From an uncultured Dialister sp. (GTDB lineage: Bacteria > Bacillota > Negativicutes > Veillonellales > Dialisteraceae), in assembly GCA_900545785.1 (NCBI GenBank), contig URAA01000002.1, positions 1 to 42,994 on the forward strand: a DNA stretch of 42,994 nt, written 5' to 3'. This document shows positions 7,177 to 14,854 of this stretch, piece by piece (the stretch's first letter is position 1; the number at the start of each line of letters is the position of its first letter). Below the pieces are notes generated by a model. It was not told where the DNA came from. It saw only the letters and a program-made list of their open reading frames with translations, and ran no database searches. The position numbers were made by a program, and so were the translations under genes.

Positions 7177-7930
7177 AATGCAAAATGTAGGTAAGCAATT
7201 TGGAGGACTGACAGCCCTTTCCGATATGTCCTTCCAAGTCGATGAAGGAGAAATATTCGGTATTATCGGACCGAACGGAGCAGGCAAGACGACCCTCTTC
7301 AATCTTATGACGGGAATATATCAGCCAAGCAGCGGCGATATTATTTTTGACGGCATCTCCGTGAAAGGAAACAAGCCTCATCAGATCATCGACAGAGGAA
7401 TGGCAAGAACATTCCAAAATATCCGTCTTTTCGGAGGCATGACAGTTTTGGAAAATGTCCTTATCGGACGACATGACAGATTGAAATCGGGATTTCTTAC
7501 CTCCGTACTCCATACAAAAAGTCAGCGAGAAGAAGAGGCGGCCGCCGAAGAAAAGGCAAGAGAAGTGCTCTCTTTCGTAGGCCTTGAAAAGGACGCGGAC
7601 CGGCCTGCAACAGAACTTCCTTACGGCAAACAGAGAAAGCTTGAAATTGCCCGGGCTCTCGCATCGGATCCGAAACTGATCCTTCTTGACGAGCCGGCAG
7701 CAGGGATGAACGACAGTGAAACCGCTGCATTGACGAAATTGATCCATAAAATTCGGGAGAATTATAAAACGACGATCATTCTGATCGAGCACGACATGCA
7801 CCTTGTCATGACCCTTTGTGACAGACTGATAGTCGTCAATTTCGGAGAAAAACTGGCAGAAGGCACGCCTGAACAGATAAGAAACAATCCGGCGGTCGTC
7901 GAAGCTTACTTGGGAAAGGAAGAAGAATGA
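7166..7930 (+). CDS. livG: branched-chain amino acid ABC transporter ATPase LivG
   Basis: The 254-residue ABC ATPase has Walker A GPNGAGKTT near residue 38 and the degenerate LivG-type signature LPYGKQRKLEIARAL. Its Walker B is LILLDEPAAGM, and a switch histidine lies in ILIEHDM. The start is the ATG at 7166 with AAGGAG 9 nt upstream; in-frame codons further upstream lie inside livM without a good ribosome binding site. The stop overlaps the livF start (ATGA). It powers LivHM together with LivF on the cytoplasmic face. Confidence 0.95.
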   Translation: MLLEMQNVGKQFGGLTALSDMSFQVDEGEIFGIIGPNGAGKTTLFNLMTGIYQPSSGDIIFDGISVKGNKPHQIIDRGMARTFQNIRLFGGMTVLENVLIGRHDRLKSGFLTSVLHTKSQREEEAAAEEKAREVLSFVGLEKDADRPATELPYGKQRKLEIARALASDPKLILLDEPAAGMNDSETAALTKLIHKIRENYKTTIILIEHDMHLVMTLCDRLIVVNFGEKLAEGTPEQIRNNPAVVEAYLGKEEE

Positions 7931-8640
7931 TGCTGCTTACCTTAAAAAACATTGTAGCCGGCTACGGAAATATAAAAGCTTTAAAAAATATAAGCCTTTC
8001 CGTCCCGGAAGGAAAAATCGTGACACTCATAGGAGCTAACGGAGCAGGGAAATCCACCACCATGAAAACGATCATGGGAATCATGAAACCGACGGAAGGA
8101 GACATTCTTTTTAAAGATGAATCCATTGCAGGAAAGAAAACATTTCACATCGTCGATTCGGGAATTGTGCTCGTCCCCGAAGGAAGACAAATTCTTCAAA
8201 ACATGTCCGTCCGGGAAAATTTGGAACTCGGTGCATACCGGAGAAAAGATAAAGAAGAAATCAAAAAAGATATGACACAAGTATTTCAAAGATTTCCGCG
8301 GCTGCTGGAACGAGAAAGCCAGCTCGGCGGTACACTTTCCGGCGGTGAACAGCAAATGCTTGCCATCGGACGGGCCATGATGGCAAGACCGAAACTCATG
8401 CTCTTAGACGAACCGTCCATGGGACTTGCACCCCTTGTGGTCCAACAGATTTTTGACGTCATCAAAGATATTAATAAAATGGGCACCACCATCCTGCTGG
8501 TAGAACAAAATGCAAGAAAAGCACTCCAAATCGCCGACTATGCTTATGTGATGGAAACCGGAAAAATCGTCATGGAAGGACCGGCGGAAGAGATCATTCA
8601 TCATCCTGACGTCATGAAAGCTTATTTGGGCGGAAAATAA
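7927..8640 (+). CDS. livF: branched-chain amino acid ABC transporter ATPase LivF
   Basis: The 237-residue second ATPase of the transporter has Walker A GANGAGKST, the full signature LSGGEQQMLAIGRA, Walker B LMLLDEPSMGLAP and the switch region LLVEQNA. It overlaps livG by four bases. A second in-frame ATG follows immediately at 7930, so the exact start is ambiguous by one residue. It is the last gene of the operon, with a hairpin terminator just past the stop. Confidence 0.95.
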   Translation: MMLLTLKNIVAGYGNIKALKNISLSVPEGKIVTLIGANGAGKSTTMKTIMGIMKPTEGDILFKDESIAGKKTFHIVDSGIVLVPEGRQILQNMSVRENLELGAYRRKDKEEIKKDMTQVFQRFPRLLERESQLGGTLSGGEQQMLAIGRAMMARPKLMLLDEPSMGLAPLVVQQIFDVIKDINKMGTTILLVEQNARKALQIADYAYVMETGKIVMEGPAEEIIHHPDVMKAYLGGK

Positions 8641-8645
8641 TAAAG

Positions 8646-8668
8646 AAGAGCCGGAGAGCTCTTTTTTA
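8646..8668 (+). terminator. intrinsic terminator of livHMGF
   Basis: AAGAGC (8646-8651) pairs with GCTCTT (8658-8663) around a 6-nt loop, followed by a T-run. Confidence 0.8.
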
Positions 8669-8690
8669 TTGCATAAGAAAAAAGAGAATA

Positions 8691-8699
8691 TGCTACAAT
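8691..8699 (+). promoter_or_regulatory. extended -10 promoter of the asparaginase gene
   Basis: TGCTACAAT provides a TGn extension and a near-consensus -10 about 35 nt before the start codon. The -35 position is poor. Confidence 0.5.
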
Positions 8700-8734
8700 A
8701 TTTATAAAATAACAGATTCGTAAAGGAGAAGTCC

Positions 8735-9709
8735 GTGAAAAAGGAAATAATGATCATCACCACCGGCGGAACGATCGCCATGAGGAAAGATGAAAAAACG
8801 GGAGGCCTCGTACCTGCCGTTTCGGGAGAAGAACTGGCGGCGGCCATTCCCGGACTGTCCGACCGGGCAAATGTGGAAATCAAAGAATTTTCCAATATAC
8901 CCAGCGGCTGGATGACAGATAAGCAAATGCTTGCGTTGTCAAATATGATTGACACCATGGCAGAGAAAAAAGAAGCTGACGGATTCGTAGTCACCCACGG
9001 GACGGATACATTGGAAGAAACCGCCTTTTTCTTGGAAATGACATTGAAAACGGAACTGCCCGTCTGTGTCACCGGTGCCATGAGAGGCGGTGCCGAACTG
9101 AGTGCCGACGGGCCGGAAAATATTTTATCCGCCGTCAGAATTGCCGCAGAGGATCAAACAAAACAAATGGGTGTCGTCGTATGTCTTTCCGATCGCATCT
9201 ACTCCGCCCTTGATGTGACGAAAGTACATACTACCAACACCGACACTTTCCGCGACCTGAATTACGGTCCTTTGGGACATGTTTACGGAAAAACCATTAT
9301 TTACGGACGAAAACCGGTATCTCATAAAAAAATCTATCCCTCAAAAATAGAAGACTCGGTGTGGATCATTCCCGCTTGGTCGGGGATGGACGGGGAAATC
9401 GTAAGGGCAGCCGAAGGGAGAGCCAAAGGAGTCGTCATCGACGGTCTGGGCGCCGGCAACGTACCGCCGAAATGCAAAGAAGCAATTTTTGAATTGAGAA
9501 AAGCAGGAATACCCGTAGTACTGACCACCCGGGTCCCGACGGGAAGCATCACGGAAGACTACAGCTATGACGGAAGCGCATTGTCAATGAAAGACAGCGG
9601 AATCATTTTGGGAGGAGAACTTACCCCATGGAAAGCAAGACTTCTCCTCGCTATGGCTTTGGGAGAAACAAAAGACAACGAAAAAATCCGAGAATATTTT
9701 AAATTTTAA
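8735..9709 (+). CDS. ansA: L-asparaginase (type I/II family)
   Basis: The 324-residue enzyme hydrolyses asparagine to aspartate and ammonia. Both catalytic threonine motifs are present: TTGGTIA at residues 9-15, and THGTDTLEET starting at Thr87 with the Asp91 partner. The C-terminal block GVVIDGLGAGNVPP also fits the family. There is no signal peptide, so it is probably cytoplasmic. The start is GTG at 8735 with AAAGGAG 6 nt upstream; the next ATG is internal to the first beta strand. It is monocistronic, lying after the livHMGF terminator. The symbol is a family-level call. Confidence 0.9.
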   Translation: MKKEIMIITTGGTIAMRKDEKTGGLVPAVSGEELAAAIPGLSDRANVEIKEFSNIPSGWMTDKQMLALSNMIDTMAEKKEADGFVVTHGTDTLEETAFFLEMTLKTELPVCVTGAMRGGAELSADGPENILSAVRIAAEDQTKQMGVVVCLSDRIYSALDVTKVHTTNTDTFRDLNYGPLGHVYGKTIIYGRKPVSHKKIYPSKIEDSVWIIPAWSGMDGEIVRAAEGRAKGVVIDGLGAGNVPPKCKEAIFELRKAGIPVVLTTRVPTGSITEDYSYDGSALSMKDSGIILGGELTPWKARLLLAMALGETKDNEKIREYFKF

Positions 9710-9729
9710 AATAGAAAATCAAATTTACC

Positions 9730-9758
9730 TTGACAGATACAATTCCAATCAATATAAT
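9730..9758 (+). promoter_or_regulatory. consensus promoter of tRNA-Ser
   Basis: TTGACA (9730-9735), a 17-nt spacer and TATAAT (9753-9758) form a perfect sigma-70 promoter about 50 nt before the tRNA. Confidence 0.88.
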
Positions 9759-9810
9759 AAATAAGTCAGTCAGCTGTTGCCAAGTGCAATAAAAGGCTGA
9801 AAATGCAAGT

Positions 9811-9902
9811 GGAGAGGTGTCCGAGCGGTTTAAGGTGCATGATTGGAAATCATGTTGCCGGCGAATACCGGCACGGGGGTTCGAATCCCCCTCTCTCCGC
9901 CA
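9811..9902 (+). tRNA. tRNA-Ser (anticodon GGA)
   Basis: The acceptor GGAGAGG pairs with TCTCTCC (one G-U), followed by discriminator G and an encoded CCA. The anticodon arm is CATGA-TTGGAAA-TCATG with GGA at 9845-9847. A long class II variable arm (GCCGG...CCGGC) and a T-arm GGGGG-TTCGAAT-CCCCC complete it. It reads UCC/UCU serine codons. A decayed phage gene begins about 170 nt downstream, so its 3' end is a plausible old integration site. Confidence 0.97.
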
Positions 9903-9912
9903 CGAAAACAGA

Positions 9913-9938
9913 GCCCGTCGAACAAGACGGGCTTTTTT
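9913..9938 (+). terminator. terminator after tRNA-Ser
   Basis: GCCCGTC pairs with GACGGGC around a 6-nt loop, followed by TTTTTT. Confidence 0.9.
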
Positions 9939-10069
9939 ATTTTGTGAAAATGGCAATAATTAAGAAAATAAAAATCTATTTTGCCCACACTTTGACGCAT
10001 TTTTTTCAGACTGAATTATTTTATATAATAAATACATAATTTAAGCAGCGATAAAATCATACTTCAGGT

Positions 10070-10868
10070 GTGTCTGAGCAGGCTGCCTATAAGGGAGTGG
10101 AAAAGGTAGAGTTTGTCGCAACCCTTGAAAAGAACACCTGCCATATTTGCGGAGAATTGGACGGTACCGTTTATCCGCTGGAAGATATAGCAACGGGGGG
10201 TCATGGCACCGCCGCTCCACCCGAACTGCCGATGTACATTAATTCCGTATTACGATGATAATGAAACGCCAAGGTGGATGAGAGATTCGGAGACAGAAGA
10301 AGGGCAAGTAATCAATGAGGAACTGACGTTTAAGGAATGGAAGGAAAAATACATAGGTGATGCGAAGAAGAGCCGAATTTCGGAAGAAAAGGGTATTACG
10401 AACAAAAGAGAGATAGGAGACCCTGTAAGACGTATTGATCGTGAATATATCCGCTCCCGTGCTTTTGGAGAGAAGTTTGAAAAGTTAGATAATCCGTCGG
10501 AAGTGAATCGGCAATTAAAGAAATGCGCACGGAAAGCGCTGTTTAATAATGATGGGAAAATGAATGAAGATATTAGGGAAAATCGTTGGATATGATTATG
10601 CGCAAGGAGCTCCGTATACAAGAGAAATTAAAGAGATGATAAGTCGAAATAAGGGAAACATCATTACATTACATAGCCACCCGAACAATAATCCACCGAC
10701 GGGAAGTGATTTATTATCGGTTTTTTTATGAATTAAGACGTAAACTCCAGCGCTTAGCCGATTCACCGGCGGTCATAACATCTTTGCCACAATGTCAAGT
10801 GATGAATTAAAAAAGGTAGATGCCGCAAAAGAATTTCTTTCACAGCAATCTGCCTTCAAATATTTTTT
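10070..10868 (+). pseudogene. decayed phage minor head protein (SPP1 gp7/Mu F-like) with C-terminal HxHP domain
   Basis: Several overlapping frames together give one broken protein. Frame 1 (from 10070) reads VEKVEFVATLEKNTCHICG...LDGTVYPLEDIATG. A G6 run at 10196-10201 shifts it into APPLHPNCRCTLIPYYDDNE (10203-10595). This cysteine/HPNCRC pattern is typical of the C-terminal part of SPP1 gp7/Mu F head-morphogenesis proteins. A further shift near 10570 opens GYDYAQGAPYTREIKEM followed by an HSHPNNNPPTGSD motif, ending at a stop at 10729. Another frame near 10770-10868 continues with SSDELKKVDAAKEFL. The N-terminal portion is missing. It is a phage remnant next to tRNA-Ser; the added HxHP domain is of a kind seen fused to phage head proteins. 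Confidence 0.75.
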
Positions 10869-10872
10869 TATT

Positions 10873-11745
10873 CTATGAATGCTTTTTCATCTTTTCAAGA
10901 AATAACCCGGCGATAGGAGAAAACAACTGATATTTCTTCCAAACGAGATACATTTTTGTTTCAAGAAGTGGCGCTAATGCTCGGAAGCGTAGTTCGCTGT
11001 CTGCTCCCGTATCCACTAACCCGTCAAAGGTCAGCATATATCCGAGTCCTTCTTTAACAAAAACAGAACCGTTGTAGGCAAGGTTCACCGTCCCTGAAAG
11101 ATTCAGCATATCGATCTTCTCGCCGCACCAGCGGGCGATGTCAAATTTCATCCCCTGCTCGGAGCAGATCAATGGAAGCCCCAGCAAGTCATCAAAACGG
11201 ATTTGCTTGTTTTTAGAAAGAGGATCACTCTTTTTTATCACCAGCCCCCAAGTGTTTACGCCCGGAAGCTCCAAATAATTGTAGCGAGAGAGGTTCGGCG
11301 GTTCGGCAATGACGGCAAAGTCTATGATGCCCTGATCCAGCCGTTCGATGACTTGCTCTGTATTGCCGCTGGTCAGATGATAGCGGAATAAGGGATATTC
11401 TTCTCGAAACATTTTGATTATCCGTGCAAGATATTTGATCTGGTGAGATTCTGCACAACCGATATGTACATCGCCACCGGAAATGTCATCCATGGTTCTG
11501 AACTCATCCAGTGTTTTATCTACGATATCCAGAATATCCTCCGCCCTTTTTCGAAGTAACATCCCTTCCTCGGTGAGTGTCAGTACTGTAGCACCTCGAC
11601 GGAAGAGCTTTTTTCCCAATTCCTGCTCCAATTCCTTGACTTGTTTGGAAAGGGCAGATTGGGAAACATGGAGCGTTTCCGCCGCCCTGGTCATATTGCC
11701 TGCCCTGGCAATTTCTAAAAAATAACGCAAAACCCGCATTTCCAT
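10873..11745 (-). CDS. LysR-family transcriptional regulator
   Basis: The 290-residue protein has an N-terminal winged HTH at residues 1-60 (LRYFLEIARAGNMTRAAETL, then VSQSALSKQVKELEQELG) and a LysR substrate-binding domain from about residue 90. The ATG at 11745 has AGGAGG upstream. It is divergent from the 77-aa/alcohol dehydrogenase/aldo-keto reductase genes, the classical arrangement for a LysR regulator that controls its neighbours and itself. The inducer is unknown. The gene is GC-richer than the flanking core genes, and its 3' end abuts the phage remnant. Confidence 0.92.
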   Translation of the reverse strand: MEMRVLRYFLEIARAGNMTRAAETLHVSQSALSKQVKELEQELGKKLFRRGATVLTLTEEGMLLRKRAEDILDIVDKTLDEFRTMDDISGGDVHIGCAESHQIKYLARIIKMFREEYPLFRYHLTSGNTEQVIERLDQGIIDFAVIAEPPNLSRYNYLELPGVNTWGLVIKKSDPLSKNKQIRFDDLLGLPLICSEQGMKFDIARWCGEKIDMLNLSGTVNLAYNGSVFVKEGLGYMLTFDGLVDTGADSELRFRALAPLLETKMYLVWKKYQLFSPIAGLFLEKMKKHS

Positions 11746-11791
11746 ATCGCTGCCTCCTTATCTGTTTTCATTTAGTGTAGCACAGCAGCCT

Positions 11792-11806
11792 ATTCCTTTC
11801 AAGAAT
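11792..11806. promoter_or_regulatory. candidate LysR operator
   Basis: ATTC-N7-GAAT is a perfect inverted repeat with the T-N11-A spacing typical of LysR sites. It lies between the divergent lysR start and the alcohol dehydrogenase promoter. Confidence 0.5.
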
Positions 11807-11829
11807 ACTACCCTATGAGATATGAATAT

Positions 11830-11858
11830 TAGACATATTTACGTACTCGGCCTATACT
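11830..11858 (+). promoter_or_regulatory. promoter of the 77-aa/alcohol dehydrogenase operon
   Basis: TAGACA (11830-11835) and TATACT (11853-11858) are separated by 17 nt, 24 nt before the first start codon. It sits 24 nt downstream of the candidate LysR operator, a position suited to activation. Confidence 0.6.
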
Positions 11859-11881
11859 AAAAACACAGGAGGTACAAAGGA

Positions 11882-12115
11882 ATGCCAGAGGCGTCTGATA
11901 AGTTTGGCATCTTCTATCAAAATCTTGAGGATGCAGGGTGTGATGCGAAGACCACCCAAAAGTGCATGATGCTTTTTCAAGTAGGAAATCTTCGGGGAAT
12001 GCTGCCGATTCTTTCCGATCATCGAAAAGGACTTCTTAGCACAGTACGCGCAGGTCAAAAGAAAATAGATTGTCTCGATTATCTCCTTTACCAAATTGAA
12101 AAAGAGACTATATAG
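11882..12115 (+). CDS. small conserved-looking protein of unknown function, first gene of the ADH operon
   Basis: This 77-residue soluble protein begins MPEASDKFGIFYQNLEDAGC and has two cysteines about 8 residues apart (CDAKTTQKC). I do not recognise a named domain. It has a strong AGGAGG and a dedicated promoter, and it ends 12 nt before the alcohol dehydrogenase start, so it is clearly translated with it. The predominantly helical, compact composition would suit an accessory or regulatory partner. That function is a guess from position only. Confidence 0.7.
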   Translation: MPEASDKFGIFYQNLEDAGCDAKTTQKCMMLFQVGNLRGMLPILSDHRKGLLSTVRAGQKKIDCLDYLLYQIEKETI

Positions 12116-12127
12116 GAGGACTTCACT

Positions 12128-13303
12128 ATGAACATGAACTTTGATTTTAACAATCCGACCCGAATTCTATTTGGAAGCGGCAAACTGAGCGAACTGGGCA
12201 ATCAGCCCATGCCGGGGAAAAAGGCGCTTCTACTGATGTCCGGCGGTAAATCCGCCAAAGTCAGCGGGGCCTATGAACGAACGGTAGAGCAGCTCCATAA
12301 AGCAGGCGTAGAAATCGCCGAGTTTGCCAAAGTGATGGAGAATCCGCTGAAGGATATGGTAATGGAAGGCGCTGCATTTGCAAAAGAGAACGATTGTGAC
12401 TTCATCGTGGCTCTGGGAGGCGGTGCGGTACTGGATTCCGCTGTGGCGATTGCAGCCATGGTCACCAACCCCGGTGACCTGTGGGACTATGTGAACGGCG
12501 GTACCGGCAAAGGCCAACCACTGGTAAATCCTGGTCTGCCTATCGTAACCATTACACTCACAGCCGGTACCGCATCGGAAATCAACTGCTGGGGCGTTAT
12601 TTCCAACCCGGAAACCCATGAGAAGATCGGTTTCGGCTACCCAGAGTTGACGCCCGTACTGGCTGTGGTAGACCCGGAACTGATGAAAACTGTTCCCGCG
12701 AAATATACGGCCTATCAGGGATTTGACGCGCTATTCCACAACACCGAGGTGATGATGTCTAACGGCGTGAATATCCTGAGCGAGACTATCGCCCTTTCAG
12801 CTATCGAAAACATCGCCAGGTACCTGCCCCGCGCAGTCAAGAACGGCAGCAATCTGGAAGCAAGAGAACACATTGCCTATGGCAGTACCATGGCAGGCAT
12901 CGCCATGCAGCTTACCTCTACCACGGCGCAGCACTCTATGGAACATGCTATGAGCGCTTATCATCATAACCTGCCCCACGGTGCCGGACTGATTATGATT
13001 TCAGTGGAATTTGCCCGCTTTTTTATCGAGCGACACGCCTGCGATGAGCAGTTTATTAAAATGGCCCGTGTCATGGGAATGCCCGAAGCAGAAAAGGCGG
13101 AGGATTTCCTTGTCGCACTGGCCAAATTGCAGGAAGCCTGCGGCGTAGCGGAGCTGAAGATGAGCGATTACGGTATTCAGAAAGATGAGTGCATGACGCT
13201 GGCTGTGAACGCCCGCGAAACTATGGGCGGACTATTCCAGGCAAACCCCTGCCCGATGTCGGATGAAGAATGTGCAGGCATCTTTGAAAAGGCATACCGG
13301 TAA
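12128..13303 (+). CDS. iron-containing alcohol dehydrogenase
   Basis: The 391-residue protein is a group III (Fe-dependent) dehydrogenase that interconverts alcohols or aldehydes with NAD(P)H. The N-terminal FNNPTRILFGSGKL and the nucleotide-binding ALGGGAVLDSAVAIA (near 98-112) are typical. So are the metal ligands in GFDALFHNTE and in the HSMEHAMSAYHHNLPHG block. The ATG has TAGGAGG 8 nt upstream. It resembles YugJ/BDH-like enzymes that reduce aldehydes; the exact substrate is unclear. Codon use is richer in GC than the surrounding genes, suggesting transfer of the whole LysR-ADH-AKR block. Confidence 0.92.
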   Translation: MNMNFDFNNPTRILFGSGKLSELGNQPMPGKKALLLMSGGKSAKVSGAYERTVEQLHKAGVEIAEFAKVMENPLKDMVMEGAAFAKENDCDFIVALGGGAVLDSAVAIAAMVTNPGDLWDYVNGGTGKGQPLVNPGLPIVTITLTAGTASEINCWGVISNPETHEKIGFGYPELTPVLAVVDPELMKTVPAKYTAYQGFDALFHNTEVMMSNGVNILSETIALSAIENIARYLPRAVKNGSNLEAREHIAYGSTMAGIAMQLTSTTAQHSMEHAMSAYHHNLPHGAGLIMISVEFARFFIERHACDEQFIKMARVMGMPEAEKAEDFLVALAKLQEACGVAELKMSDYGIQKDECMTLAVNARETMGGLFQANPCPMSDEECAGIFEKAYR

Positions 13304-13330
13304 TGGAATCGAAATAGAAGAATTATCTAA

Positions 13331-14197
13331 ATGGAGACTGTAAAATTAAATAACGGCGTTGAAATGCCAATGGAAGGTTTCGGAGTATTTCAGGTAGATG
13401 ATTTAGCAGTATGTGAACAGGCTGTCGCGGACGCAATTTCCGTTGGCTATCGCCTATTTGATACGGCAAGCGTCTATAAAAATGAAGCGGCAGTAGGTGC
13501 GGCGATTCGCAAGAGTGGCTTGTCCCGCAGTGATTTTTTTGTTACATCTAAAGCATGGATTGCAGAAATGGGCTATGAAAAAACCAAGGGGGCATTTGAA
13601 AAAACGCTGAAAAATCTCGGTATGGACTATCTGGATCTCTATCTGATTCATCAGCCATTTTCAGATTACTATGGCGCATGGCGTGCAATGAAAGAACTAT
13701 ATAAAGAAGGACGCATTCGGGCGATTGGTGTGAGCAACTTTACCAGTGACCGGATTATAGACCTCTGCTATAACACGGAGATTATTCCCGCCGTGAATCA
13801 GATTGAATTGCATCCATTTTATCAGCGCACAGAGGAATTAGATATCCTGAAAGAATACGGTATCCAGCCTCAGGCGTGGGCGCCGTTTGCGGAGGGAATG
13901 AATGGGATGTTTACAAACCCTGTCCTTTCTCAAGTTGCAGCCGCTCACAATAAGTCTGTCGCACAGGTAGTTCTGCGATGGAATCTTGAGCGCGGCATTT
14001 CTGTTATTCCGAAATCAGTCCGCAAAAACCGGATGGAAGAAAACTGGACGGTATGGGATTTTAAACTGAGTGCCGATGAAGTAGAGCGGATTGCGCAGCT
14101 CGACTTGAACCGACCGCAGATGCTGGATACCCGGAATGTCAATGAGGTTCGTCGGGTCTATGGATTCGAGGAGAATCCGGTTATCACCAGCCTGTAA
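13331..14197 (+). CDS. aldo/keto reductase
   Basis: The 288-residue TIM-barrel reductase uses NADPH to reduce carbonyls. The catalytic tetrad context is visible: YRLFDTASVYKNE (Asp and Tyr), VTSKAWI (Lys) and YLIHQPF (His). The cofactor-binding end VIPKSVRKNRMEEN is present, and the ISVIPKS block is classical. The length equals that of AKR5-type 2,5-diketo-gluconate reductase relatives. It starts 27 nt after the alcohol dehydrogenase with only a weak ribosome binding site, so it likely shares its transcript. Confidence 0.93.
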   Translation: METVKLNNGVEMPMEGFGVFQVDDLAVCEQAVADAISVGYRLFDTASVYKNEAAVGAAIRKSGLSRSDFFVTSKAWIAEMGYEKTKGAFEKTLKNLGMDYLDLYLIHQPFSDYYGAWRAMKELYKEGRIRAIGVSNFTSDRIIDLCYNTEIIPAVNQIELHPFYQRTEELDILKEYGIQPQAWAPFAEGMNGMFTNPVLSQVAAAHNKSVAQVVLRWNLERGISVIPKSVRKNRMEENWTVWDFKLSADEVERIAQLDLNRPQMLDTRNVNEVRRVYGFEENPVITSL

Positions 14198-14211
14198 TAG
14201 GAGGGATGTCT

Positions 14212-14382
14212 ATGACGATTTTTCCATTGGAGCAGGGCAAAAACGGACAGGCCCCGGCAATTTCTCTTCCTGGTGGACTGGAACTTCCCGTCGTGGGTCT
14301 TGGCACCTACTCACTTTATGGAAGCACCTGTGTCAATGCAGTTCGCACCGCTCTTGCCAAATGTTACCGCTTAGCAAGATAA
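14212..14382 (+). pseudogene. truncated second aldo/keto reductase (N-terminal fragment)
   Basis: A GGAGGGATG ribosome binding site precedes an ATG opening a 56-residue frame. It contains the aldo/keto reductase start (GGLELPVVGLGTYSLYGSTC, then VNAVRTALAKCYRLAR) and stops where the family continues with the catalytic GYRLIDTA strand. The remaining ~220 residues are absent from downstream sequence. It lies 14 nt after the intact aldo/keto reductase and marks a broken edge of the acquired block. Confidence 0.75.
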
Positions 14383-14466
14383 TATTAATAATAACCGGCT
14401 GCAAGTGCAGCAAGCGTAATGACTCAGAATAGGCACTGAAAAAATGGTTGAAAAGGTGGAATAGCA

Positions 14467-14658
14467 ATGTCTAAAACGCATGTGTTTTTTGCTCGGGCGA
14501 GCGTGCCGTATTTTCTCACGAATGAAAAATGGTATTATAGGGATGAAAACGGGGAGCTGTATCTTACAGCGGATGCCCCGCCGGAAGCGGTAGAAAGTTA
14601 TAAAGAGTTTTTTAAAGAGCCGGAATTTGATAAAGACGGATATATGACATTGGTATAG
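14467..14658 (+). CDS. hypothetical 63-aa protein
   Basis: A GGTGG Shine-Dalgarno precedes an ATG opening a 63-residue acidic, aromatic-rich protein (PYFLTNEKWYYRDENGELY, then APPEAVESYKEFFKEPEF). No domain is recognised. It is followed by its own terminator, so it looks like a genuine small gene rather than a shadow. It has no signal peptide or membrane segment. Confidence 0.6.
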   Translation: MSKTHVFFARASVPYFLTNEKWYYRDENGELYLTADAPPEAVESYKEFFKEPEFDKDGYMTLV

Positions 14659-14690
14659 TTAATCACAAGATAAAAAATTCGAGTTAAATC

Positions 14691-14714
14691 AGCACTCATG
14701 ACGAGTGCTTTTTT
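14691..14714 (+). terminator. intrinsic terminator
   Basis: AGCACTC pairs with GAGTGCT around ATGAC, followed by TTTTTT. It ends the acquired block and small-protein transcript. Confidence 0.88.
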
Positions 14715-14792
14715 ATTGCCCTTCTAGGTGTTGATCTGTATGGCAGAAAATACAAGGAACGAGGTTTTATAAAAGATATATAAGAACATATC

Positions 14793-14820
14793 TTGGACAG
14801 AGTTATTTTTGTGCTATAAT
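14793..14820 (+). promoter_or_regulatory. promoter of the L,D-transpeptidase gene
   Basis: TTGGAC (14793-14798), a 16-nt spacer and TATAAT (14815-14820) carry a TGC extension, giving a strong extended -10 promoter. Confidence 0.7.
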
Positions 14821-14854
14821 TGCTTCAATATCATGAGAATAAACAGGTGAGGGT

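Noticed and set aside
7043..7801. 252-aa minus-strand frame
   Set aside because: It is antisense to livM/livG and is a codon-bias shadow.
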